A program made the position numbers and the translations under genes. Shown in pieces: positions 1 to 8,857 of a stretch of DNA of 13,865 bases (position 1 is its first letter; each line of letters opens with the position of its first letter). Below the pieces are notes generated by a model. That model ran no database searches and was not told where the DNA came from. It worked only from the letters and a program-made list of their open reading frames with translations. The stretch is from Basidiobolus heterosporus B8920 (Eukaryota > Basidiobolomycota > Basidiobolomycetes > Basidiobolales > Basidiobolaceae): contig JNET01029802.1 of NCBI GenBank assembly GCA_000697455.1, forward strand, positions 1 to 13,865. The letters run 5' to 3'.

Positions 1-1215
1 CAGAGTATCTTTGTACACACAAACGACCATCAGTCGGCGGTGCCTTTGCTAAGTGATCCTTGATCTTGCGTAAATCCTCTGGCTTCAAATGATGTTCTAG
101 AACTCCTCTGGATCCTGGAGGAGGGACATGTTGAGCACCAGTAAGTTTACAAAATGCCTCCTCTGGCCAGCAGAGCAACGGCGAAAGAGAATCAGAATCC
201 AGAATAAAAAAAATCCGATTACAACTACTATATGAGAGATTGGTCGAGAGTGAGGTAGCAAATGAATTAGTCGTAGCAACTTTGTAGGAAGGACTTTGCG
301 GTGTGTTCGGAGTTAGTGGAATATCAGACAAATTTCGAGAGTGTCCATGTAGCTTGTCTTGCTCACTAAGATAACGAACACACTGAGCCCAGTTGTCAAT
401 CTCCTGTCAAAATAATACGAAATTGAATTTTCACTCATGGACAACCAAACCACGATGAATGGAGACAAACCTGAGTGCTATAATCTGACTGACCACATAC
501 ATGTTTTTGCTGCTCTTCTGTTTTCGATTAGGGTTAATTCAAACGTGTTCCAGAAAATTCGTATTCGAGGCTTACCATCAATCGGATGAAATATCCCTAG
601 AACTACACCATCGCAAAGAACATTAAGAGTGATATCCATCACTAAATACTCCTCATCTTCCTCATTCATTGAACTATCCAAATCTTGCAATTCATTTGTT
701 TGTTGGGTTGAGCTCGGAATGGCTGAGCCAAAGTAAGAACGAGGCGAGCGTGTGTGAGGTGGTAATTTAGGACTAGGAGGTGAAGAGACCTTATGGGCAT
801 TCTGATACTCCGATTTAGATTGTTGAGGGGCAGCAATGGAGGCTTTACGACCATGTTTCAACAAAGGTTGGGACACGAAAATATTTCGGAACCGACATCT
901 GAAAGTAAAGGCATATTAGAATAGATATCCAAATATCAACATGAATAACTTGAAGGTCAAGTTCTATTGAGTTAAGACAGCGGGACACTTCGCATACCTA
1001 GTAACTGAACCAAGTAGATCTTGCTGTTCTATCGACCGAGAGATATCTCTCTTTGCTGATGAAAATTCGGCAGGGTGCAAATAATCATAGAAGCAGGTAC
1101 CCAATAGTGTGTGTTCATTTTGTAGAGTGTTTTTCAAGTTAGAGGAAACATACACAAAAGCGAGATTTGAAGTAGAAAGTAATGCCCAAAAGCATGTCCT
1201 TTGAGCTGCAGTCAT
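1..1215 (-). CDS. PAS-domain protein, probable transcriptional or signalling regulator (3' part outside window)
   Basis: Four exons read leftward: 1215-998, 898-576, 517-471 and 403 to the edge, with phase-consistent GT...AG introns at 899-997, 518-575 and 404-470. About 330 residues are visible. Residues 9-80 form a PAS core (FWALLST, FVYVSSNL, CFYDYLHPAEF, GSVTRCRFRN). A Ser/Pro/Gln-rich linker of about 75 residues follows, and then the final PAS strands (VMDITLNVLCDGVVLGIFHP) near residue 160-180. A second PAS starts near residue 258 (NRIFFILDS, CWPEEAFCKLTGA). PAS domains bind cofactors or partners; in fungi such proteins are often light or stress regulators with a DNA-binding domain, but no zinc finger is visible here, so white-collar identity is not claimed. 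The start is uncertain: 1215 is the first ATG in frame, but the frame stays open a little upstream to a possible acceptor (GAGCACTAG near 1265), so an earlier exon may exist. The 518-575 intron lies inside an open frame that would otherwise hit a stop. Confidence 0.72.
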
Positions 1216-3399
1216 CTTCAAGATAATGCCTGTGTCTTGGTGAAGGTGAATCCAGTAAGCCGTCTAGTGCTCAAATAAGGACTTTGCGGTATACGTATAG
1301 TCAGCAATGTCTACCGGTGTTACGAAAGTAGTGGCTATGCCAAACAAGCTTCGTAAAGTAAACCAAATAACGCAAATAAACGTTGTGTTGAGAAAGGGGA
1401 ATACTAATGCATAAGACAGAGCTTATGCTAACTCGGTAGAATACAAAGTATTTCAAGTAAAACGAAAGTCGAAAGAACAAGAGTCTTGGAAAGAAAAGTA
1501 TAAACAGTTAATATGATGAGAATCGGGAGTATTTGAGTTAAAATGCTATACGGTTATTTTGGTTGGATACGATCAAGCCTACCTTCCAATTCTTCACCCT
1601 CTCAACCAATTTTTTTCCCTCTGTCTACTCTGACCTCGTATTACTCGATTATATTACCAAATTGATTGAAAAAGCAAAAATTATAATGGAAGGAAATAAT
1701 TAGCCTACCAAGTTTTAAATTCGACGATTATATTAGTTCAGATTAGCCGATTGTATTGCTCAGATTGTATTACTCACCAATACCTCATTCTTGCCATGTG
1801 CCTTGGCAATTGATCAGAAAGATTAAGATCACATCAGGTCCTGATCGGGAATCATGCCAGGAGACAAAAAGCAAGTAAAGAAGTTAAATTTTCAGGAGAG
1901 TCGACACCCGAATAATCGATGTTTTCAGGCAGAGTCAGGGTCTCACTGGTTCTTTCATTTGTTACAACGACCAGTGCACTTCTCCTATTTCCTGCATTAA
2001 GTCTACTTCCATATAGCCAAAACTGTTCGATTATGCTTCTCCCCAATTGTACACCCAACTGATCATACAGTGAGCATCCTATATATATCCCAAAATATCC
2101 GACTTTCCTCTTATCCGAGCGCAATAGATGGAGGCTTTATTTAAGGTGCCTGCTAGGCGCTAACCCTAAGTGAATGCGGAATAGCCCTCCTCCCCCCTAT
2201 TTCCTGAATTAGATTAGCTACCGATAATGAGCGGGAAGCCCAGATCCACCTATAAAGGGTGACCAAGCCTAGGTTTAGGTGATTTGTTACAAACTAGGCT
2301 TTGAGTGGTCGGGGTTCTGCTTTTGTTTTGGGGTATATCACTTTGGGGTATGGATTTATTATTCTAATTCTTATGCTGCCGCGCTCTGCTGATTGTTGGT
2401 CTCGTATTGAGGATTACCAACTGTGAGGGCCCTCCCTATTTTCAAGATCACTGTCCGAGCACAGGATCAAGCGTGGCCGTGATCGATCATTTTCTAATAT
2501 GGTGATTGCGCGTTAGGTAGTAGATCGCTCTAGATCGCCTTGTCACGAGTAAGTATCTCTATCAAGTGTTTCAAGAAGAGAAGACAGCATTCCCCTCATT
2601 TGGTCTGTCGATGCATCAACGTCGTTCATAAGTTAAAGTGCAACACTAAAATCTGTTGTTGACGTAACCTTCATCTGGATCTTAGCAGGTTGTCTTTTAC
2701 TGCCCACTGGCTCATAGCCGCAGTCATGTAGGTTGAAAGCTCTCCAATGAGCAGAGACGTTGCGGCCAAGGAGATGCACAAACCAGTATCAGATGAGGCT
2801 CTTGAAAATCAATGCCTTAGACAGGCATCTGCTATTACCCTCTATAGTAATCCTACTTTGAGCCACTCTGAACCACTGTAAATGCAGAATAAGAAACATA
2901 CATTGTCCTCAATAATGTGAGATACAACAGGTTATTGAATTACTGTGTATTCTGATCGCTTACTTCAATTTGAAAGGATTTCATCTTCTGTAACGAAAAG
3001 GTGAGCTCGGGGTACCGATCGTCTAAGTAACATGGGTGATACACATTAAACCAGCTCATTCGTATCAAAGGCACTACTTGTACGCCGACCATTATTCACA
3101 TGTTCAATCCATACAGCCCATAACCCACACTATCCACATGTATACATTCCAGAGGAGAATGGCCCATTGACAAGCCAAAAAAGGAATAAAAAAGGATTAC
3201 TTATTGATAATGCACTGGATTGTGCTACATGGTGAGCGCGTACCAGAAAACACTTGAGAAATTGGATAAGGCATCATGAAGAGGATCTGGGGATTGCAGG
3301 TTCGAGTCCCGTGCATCGCGTTTTGATTCGTTTAGGTTTATTGTACATTCATATCAGTTTGGCTCATGTGGCCTGATCGATGATGTAACCACTTGAACA
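1216..3399. other. Gene-poor stretch, about 2.2 kb
   Basis: No gene could be supported on either strand. The longest open frame (minus, 1852-2124, 90 codons) has no ATG and no motif I recognise. The part near 1216-1560 probably holds the 5' flank of the PAS gene. Visible oddities are a C-rich tract near 2188-2198, a TTGGGGTAT repeat near 2325-2350, and a tRNA-like relic near 3252-3324. No paired terminal repeats or target-site duplication were found by eye, so a transposon origin is not supported. Confidence 0.5.
3252..3324 (+). other. tRNA-like relic (tRNA pseudogene or SINE head), 3' half best preserved
   Basis: The stretch ends in a T-arm with a perfect B-box (GGTTCGAGTCC, 3299-3309), a 7-nt acceptor-like strand plus discriminator (GCATCGCG, 3313-3320) and TTTT, the RNA polymerase III stop. 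Upstream, TTGGATAAGGCATC resembles the D-loop and D-stem of fungal tRNA-Arg. The anticodon arm can pair at about four of five positions, but the loop (AAGAGGA) lacks the invariant U33. The T-stem has one A-C mismatch, and the 5' acceptor strand expected from GCATCGC (GCGATGC) is absent. It is therefore unlikely to be a working tRNA. A tRNA-derived SINE head is equally possible, since a second copy would lie outside this window. Confidence 0.45.
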
Positions 3400-3992
3400 T
3401 TACAAGTGATGCTTTTGTTTTCTGGCTGGATCTGCTACACGTATATACTGTACACAATTTCTAAATTTGCTTTCTAGCTGGATTCGCATTTCTTCAATGA
3501 TGCTTGATGTTTGATAGGCAAGACGCTGGCACGATTCTGGGTACTTCATTTCACTTCCTACCCATACATTCACAGGGAAATTGGGATTTGGCCCAAATAA
3601 TGCCCAGAAATCCACCAGTAGCTGCGCCTACACTGAAAAGTACAACTATATGAATCGATCAAGTCTTATCCACAGTTTTACATTTAACTCGTTACAACTC
3701 ATTTGGAGATGACAATATGATTCGATCATAGTCATCGCATCTCCCAAAACCTGCTTATTTCGACTCTTCATATTTACGTGACACCATCAGGACCATGCTT
3801 TTGTATAATAAAAAGGGTTTCTTGCGTAGGAAAGCTAAGCTTTTCATAGTCAATCTGCAGATTTTTAAGGGAATGGTGCTATCGAAGTTTGCTCCAACAC
3901 CAACTCCTCTTTGCCTCTGCCTCATCGATGCGATGAGCCTGCTTGTAGTACTCAGATATAGGGGGAGGGGTTGCTGACCCATGTATGATATA
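3400..3992 (-). pseudogene. Unrecognised minus-strand gene or gene remnant
   Basis: Several stretches read as plausible protein on the minus strand but in different frames. The left piece (3400-3627, to a stop) encodes about 75 residues including VDFWALFGPNPNFPVNVWVG and EEMRIQLESKF. A possible 54-nt intron (3628-3681) joins it in phase to a short piece at 3682-3750 (MIESYCHLQMSCNELN). Further upstream lie LSFPTQETLFIIQKHGPDG (about 3790-3850) and PPPISEYYKQAHRIDEAEA (about 3910-3970). I could not link the upstream pieces with introns of normal size, which suggests a decayed gene; a living gene with exons I failed to resolve remains possible. I do not recognise the family and assign no function. 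It lies head to head with the kinase gene at 4521. Confidence 0.33.
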
Positions 3993-4520
3993 CTATCTGG
4001 ATTACCCAAATTCTTTGAAAAAAGTTACGTTTGGAACGAAGTAATCTAAGAGATTTTACGCAAATGTCTTATGCTGTGGGTTAAGGCGATTCATGCCTGT
4101 CCTGTCTATTCATATTACTCCAAACCTAGAGGGAAAGCGTATTCTAGTCACACTACAGTTGACAGGGTGAAGTGCCCTTATCAGTAATAGACTGTGATGG
4201 ACTGATATGGAGACCACCTACTTGCAGCAAATAGGATGCTTTGATTTGACTGTCACCCGCTCAGATAAGATAGCGCTCATACAAGTTCTGATGTGACTAA
4301 TTATGGAAACGTCATCTATAGGATAAGGCTATTGAAGGGGAGGATGAGGTAAATGATCATAAGCTAGGTAACATAGCTATAATGAGTGAAGGGGGGATTG
4401 ATCGAGGAAGTGGACTGGGCTTTCCTAAACCGCTTTTACTCAAGTAGGTTTACCCTTCTTGTTACATAACACAACTTGTTATTTCCACTTAGTTGTTTGG
4501 GTGAATACTTCTTACAAAGT
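3993..4520. other. Intergenic region upstream of the kinase gene
   Basis: No open frame with coding character was seen. The stretch presumably carries the promoter and 5' leader of the kinase gene starting at 4521. No clear TATA box was found near the start; the last 80 bases are T-rich with alternating short AC runs. Nothing else is supported. Confidence 0.45.
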
Positions 4521-6550
4521 ATGGCTGCTCAATTATACAAGACCGAATCTGGCCGTTTGTTTCATGCCGGTGCCATAGCACTGGTTCTTGTAGGGTAATC
4601 CGCTTCCAAATAACTTTGAACTATACCAAGTCTTACTTAGATTCTCCAGTCTTCCAGCCAGAGGTAAGACACATGTTAGTAGATCTCTGCGGCGGTATTT
4701 ACGCTGGTTAGGCGTTCAGACGCAAGTGTTCCACGTTGGTAATTATCGAAGAAAAATGGTTTGCAAGACTTTAGGCCACGACTTTTTCAACCCAGGTATC
4801 TCCTTATCCTCCTAAATATCTTCCAGTAACGGAAAAAAGTAAACAGATAGAAAATAGGAAACAATGAGACGGCAGAACTTCGTCATCACGTCGCAAATGC
4901 TGCTCTAGAAGACATGATTACGTGGTTGCGTAATGTAGGCCAAGTGGGAATATATGACGCTTCTAATATCACCGAAGATAGACGAAGACAAGTTCTGCAG
5001 AGGCTAGAAGCAAATAATATCCATGTAAGTTTTGGTATTAGTATTCCATGAAATCACTTGCTAATAGAAGTCTCTTCTACAAAGGTAATCTTTATTGGTA
5101 AGTAACTGTAATAGAAAAAATGTTGATTCTAAAAAGTAACACTCTAGCGCACTCAGAATCTATATGTGACGATCCGAAAATTATCGAGGAGAACGTTAGG
5201 AATGTTAAAATCTCGTCACCAGATGTAAATTAAATCATGTCCCTTGGCTTTTGGATATTTACTAATTTCACATCTTGGCAAGTATACTAACTGGGACCCC
5301 GATCAAGCAGTCAAAGATTTCGTGGTTTGTGTTGGTTTGTAATATCAGCTTGCTATTTCTTTATGGACTAACAAGTGTGTATACATCAGCGGAGAATCAA
5401 CAACCATGTCCCGTACTACGAAACCATCACGGACCGCAGTCTAAGCTTTGTCAAACTACTGAATGCTGGAGATCAAATCATATTAAACAATATTCAAGGA
5501 TACTTACAGGTACGCCTAACAAAGCACACAAGTGAAGCCCATCTAACCAAGCCAATGTTTTCCAGACCCGGATTGTTTTCTACTTGATGAACCTTCACAT
5601 CAACGACAGAACGATTTACTTTGCTAGAGTTCGTAAACGACATGTAACGAATTGAATGGTCAATGATTGATTGTTGTATCAATTTAGAGTGGTGAATCGG
5701 TGATCGATTCATACAAAGGGGATTCTGTTTTAAATGCTCGCGGGATACGTTATGCCGAGAATCTTAGGAACGTGGTGCTCGCTCACCGTCAAAAGAAGAA
5801 GATATCTGGTGAAGAGATTCAACCGTTCGGGGTATTGAGTGCCATCACTATGACTGCATCATGCATGTTTAATAAACGTTGACTTGATAGATATGGACTA
5901 GTACACGGCAACGTAGCTTTAGCACTGCGCAATTCTTTCCTGAAGATGTTCCGGTGCGACAAGTTGCAGGATTGTTGGAGCTGAATCCAGGCGAGATAGA
6001 TGGGCTGACCAATGCAGAGATTCAGGTATGCCCTTTTTGCCCCCAGAGTATTAGAGCACTAAGCTCATTAGGTCCTGTTGTAGGCGAAATATCCGGAAGA
6101 ATATGAAAAACATCAGAAAGATCCCTATAATCATCGGTATCCTCGTGGAGAGGTAAACATCTGAACTGAAGCCAGGTTGAATTATGAGCCTTAGAATTTA
6201 CTTTGATATCTTAGTCTTATCACGAGCTTGCCATTCGACTCGAAGAGATCATCTTGCAATTGGAACGCGAAAAAAACGACATCTTGATCATCGCACAGGA
6301 AACGGTCCTAAGAACTCTTTACGCATATTACTTTGGAAGGCCTGCTGATGTAAGTTCATCGAAAGTGTCTTTATTATTCAGGTTTTCTCTTAATCGCTCA
6401 ACTTGTTTTGATTTTCAGGAAATCCCCAATATCAACATTCCTAGGGATACCTTGATAGAGGTGATTCCTTCCTCTTACGGTTGTCAAGAACATCGCATCT
6501 ACATCGAGGATGAGATCGAATCGACGGACTTCGCTGGAGATTTCGACTAA
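4521..6550 (+). CDS. PFK26: 6-phosphofructo-2-kinase with degenerate fructose-2,6-bisphosphatase domain
   Basis: Makes fructose 2,6-bisphosphate from fructose 6-phosphate and ATP in the cytosol, the activator of phosphofructokinase-1. Thirteen phase-consistent exons: 4521-4594, 4650-4795, 4858-5024, 5085-5097, 5157-5224, 5283-5321, 5390-5509, 5566-5628, 5688-5831, 5891-6025, 6084-6152, 6215-6349, 6419-6550; 434 residues, close to the two-domain core length. The kinase half has the P-loop GLPARGKT (25-32), NYRRKM, YDASNITEDRR (106-116), FIESICDDP (132-140) and KISSPDY. The second half has the phosphoglycerate-mutase fold, with WTSTRQRSFSTAQ, YPRGESYHEL and the ending SYGCQEHRI, but the first catalytic His of RHGES is Ser (RSGES, Ser231) and the second (family ICHQAV) is replaced (IIAQETV, Gln at the His position). 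This resembles yeast Pfk26, whose catalytic His is also Ser, so a kinase-only enzyme is inferred. The start ATG directly precedes the conserved N-terminal strand; no regulatory extension is seen. Confidence 0.93.
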
Positions 6551-6712
6551 ACCGCGGGGTGTCTTACATAGGTTGACCAGTATTCAATGGAGTTTACCCA
6601 AAAACATTGGGGCGTTGTGTATCTTTTACTTAGCATAATGAATTCTATCTTGTCTCTAATCACTTAAATGCCCAGTTATTTACCACATCAACTTAGGAGA
6701 GGGAGGATTATT

Positions 6713-6751
6713 TTTATTCAACATTTGCACAAAGGGCAGTATTTCAATAAA
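6713..6751. promoter_or_regulatory. Two facing poly(A) signals between convergent genes
   Basis: AATAAA lies on the plus strand at 6746-6751, about 200 nt after the kinase stop codon. AATAAA also lies on the minus strand at 6713-6718, about 100 nt after the stop of the nucleotidyltransferase gene. The minus-strand signal lies upstream of the plus-strand one, so if both are used the two mRNAs overlap at their 3' ends. Placement relative to both stops is what supports them; use is inferred. Confidence 0.5.
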
Positions 6752-6813
6752 ATTGTGTAGAATGAAAGGGGTATGGATGATATAGTTTGTGTAAAGATGG
6801 CTGATGTTTTGCT

Positions 6814-8678
6814 TCAATGTTTCTTATATGGTTCACATAATTTCTTTAATGCGTTCTGAGCCTCAAAACGGTTCAGAATAAAAAGAGCACGCTTGAATTC
6901 TTGTCGAATTAGATAGCGGCTGCGTTGGAGAGATTGTTAATAGATGCTTGAGATAGATGATGAAGCGTGCAACTTACCCAGCTTTGCTAATTACCCTTCC
7001 TACGTTGTTATCGATTTGGAATGGGTCTTCAATACAGATCCTACAAGACGAATTAGGCTAGGACACCAACAAAGCAATAACAGCCCATCTTACCAATAGC
7101 CCCCTTGATAGAGCATCCTTCCATGTTTTCGTGTCTAAGGGAGACTTTTAATGAGATACAAAGGCTACAATATTACAAGAAGGATTACTCACGTAGATAT
7201 TCCAATCCTTCTCTTTGCGGTCTAACAGCTCTCCCGTCCGAATGCTTGATAAAATATTGTTACTTCACTATGACGTCTAGATTTAAACAACAGCGTTTGT
7301 TTACCTGATAACGGAACGATCCAGGTCTATTTCATTGGCGTAAAAATTAAAGAAAGAATAAAGCAATTCACCAATCTGTGGGCTACTCTCCTCAGGTCTC
7401 CAATGGTTCTTAAGTTGCTTCAAATCATCGAAAAAATACGTGTTACATCCAGCGACCATTTCTCTGGGTCTGGGCATGGAATAGTTCGTACGAATCTGCT
7501 GAAGTACAGGTAGATACTCGAGTTGCTGCATGAAAAAGATCGACATAAGCACGTAGCCGTAACTATTCATGGTTCCAGTAAAAGCCTCATTGATTCGACG
7601 AGATTTTGCCCAATGCTTTACGACTGTCACTAATTGGCGCAGCTCTGGATTAATCTGAGAACAGAGAATGCATTGTTTAGTATCCTATATTTCAACGAAC
7701 TCCCAACAAGTCATCACCTGTGAATAGGCTTTTAATAAGAGTGCATTGTACACGCCTATAATATTATTGAAGCCAATGTCGCAGCTTAGCCCGCTGTATA
7801 TACGAACTGTTAGATGACGGCACGGATTGAAGACTCGCTAGACACGAACCTAACACGGTCCTAAGCAAATAATGAAATCAGCCAAACTAAACTGATAGGA
7901 ACCATTGACGAATGCAGTGCATACTTGAAGTTTGATGATAGGGACTCTAGCCTGTGGTATGGTAGTTACGTGGCCTAAATCAGCTAGCTTCATTGTGAGT
8001 AAACGTGTATAAGGTTGGGGTTTACGTTTTCGAACTCTTCAATTCTCTCTTCCATTTCAAATGTCGTAGATTCTTACTTACCGGAATTCAAAACCTTCCC
8101 AAACTGTGTGACAAAGCTTCTAGGTCCCATAGCACTATGACCTCTGGTACATACACAGAAATCCACATCTTTTGAAAGAGAAACTAGGATAAGTTATCCA
8201 TTTCTGAAAACCCAAGTAACCAAAGTCCAACCTGAATGCTTCAGTCCAAAACCGGATACCGTACTACCGAACGGGAATAGCCTAGTATCTAACAAGACGA
8301 AGTAAGCTTAGTAAACGCTATGCCCGTTGCTACCTCCAAGTCATGAACAAGAGGCCCACCTGGATTCCATTCCTTCAGTACTTTATTCACTCGCTCATAA
8401 AGTAATTCTCGCCTTCTTTCGTCCTCTTTAGTACTGGAGACGGCTGAACAAAGTCTCTCGATTTGCTCACTAAGCTCTGAAAAGAAATCCTCCTTTTCAA
8501 GTTCCGAAACTTCATAGTCAACTGAGCCTGAGTGAGCTACTGATTTGGCTAGTTTACGTTTACGTTTAGGCAGGTGCTTATAGGCGTTCAACGCTGGTGC
8601 TGAATGAAATGTCCGTAACAAGCAGGGCGGCAATGAAAGAAGGCTAGTTCTTACCGACCCTATTCTAGTAAGAAACAT
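6814..8678 (-). CDS. Non-canonical poly(A)/poly(U) polymerase (Cid1/MTPAP-like), probably mitochondrial
   Basis: A DNA polymerase beta-superfamily enzyme that adds untemplated A or U to RNA 3' ends. Ten exons read leftward: 8678-8360, 8288-8232, 8168-8082, 7983-7925, 7837-7718, 7654-7305, 7244-7193, 7134-7094, 7040-6978, 6919-6814; 417 residues. Catalytic motif: FGSTVSGFGLKHSDVDFCV (GS at 114-115, Asp126 and Asp128), with the third acid in CDIGFNN (Asp194). The central domain has VVKHWAKSRRINEAF and GTMNSYGYVLMSIFFMQ; the PAP-associated part has SPQIGELLYSFFNFYANEID, RTGELLDRKEKDW and CIEDPFQIDNNVGRVISKA (363-381). The N-terminus (FLTRIGSVRTSLLSLPPCL, then RTFHSAP) is rich in Arg, Ser and Leu and free of acidic residues for about 45 positions, like a cleavable mitochondrial presequence. 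Boundaries near exons 4-5 are the least certain: RVFNPCRHLTVRIYS could be partly intronic. The choice between poly(A) and poly(U) activity cannot be read by eye. It is convergent with the kinase gene and lies 179 bp downstream of DET1 on the same strand. Confidence 0.9.
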
Positions 8679-8777
8679 CCCATGTATATTCTAGTACAAG
8701 ATTCAAGTTTAGACAGAATTTTCAGTTGACCTTTTCTTTTAATGGAATTTATATGGTTATTTGATTGGTTAGCAGGA

Positions 8778-8783
8778 TTTATT
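8778..8783 (-). promoter_or_regulatory. Poly(A) signal of the DET1 gene
   Basis: Minus-strand AATAAA (TTTATT as printed) about 75 nt beyond the DET1 stop codon and about 100 nt before the ATG of the next gene on the same strand. The gap of 179 bp must therefore hold both the DET1 3' end and the promoter of the nucleotidyltransferase gene. Confidence 0.45.
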
Positions 8784-8857
8784 TTCAAATATACACTCGT
8801 GTAGTAAAGGTCGAAGTGGAATAAAGATTACAATAAAATTACAGAACAGATGTGGAA

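Noticed and set aside
97-279. 60-codon minus-strand open frame
   Set aside because: It is a shadow of the PAS gene: the neighbouring frame encodes the second PAS domain through the same bases.
290-1290. 14-base repeat AAGGACTTTGCGGT at about 290 and about 1277
   Set aside because: One exact 14-mer repeat is about what chance allows in a window of this size.
1852-2124. 90-codon minus-strand open frame
   Set aside because: No ATG, no upstream exon with a fitting splice site and no recognisable motif; treated as chance.
2747-2881. 44-residue plus-strand frame starting with ATG (MSRDVAAKEMHKPVSDEAL...)
   Set aside because: Composition is protein-like, but it is short, isolated, without flanking exons or a motif, so not supportable as a gene.
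3003-3018. GAGCTCGGGGTACC resembling a cloning polylinker
   Set aside because: Only short pieces match and the order of bases differs from common vectors; natural sequence continues on both sides.
5148-5156. Earlier acceptor (CTCTAG) for exon 5 of the kinase gene
   Set aside because: It keeps phase but inserts three residues into the invariant FIESICDD motif; the CAG acceptor at 5154-5156 gives the family sequence exactly.
8289-8359. Continuation of the first nucleotidyltransferase exon (GGPLVHDLEVATGIAF...)
   Set aside because: Splicing from the GTGGGC donor at 8359 to the TTAG acceptor at 8289 restores the frame and gives NPDTRLFPFGS, as the family requires; the read-through is intron.
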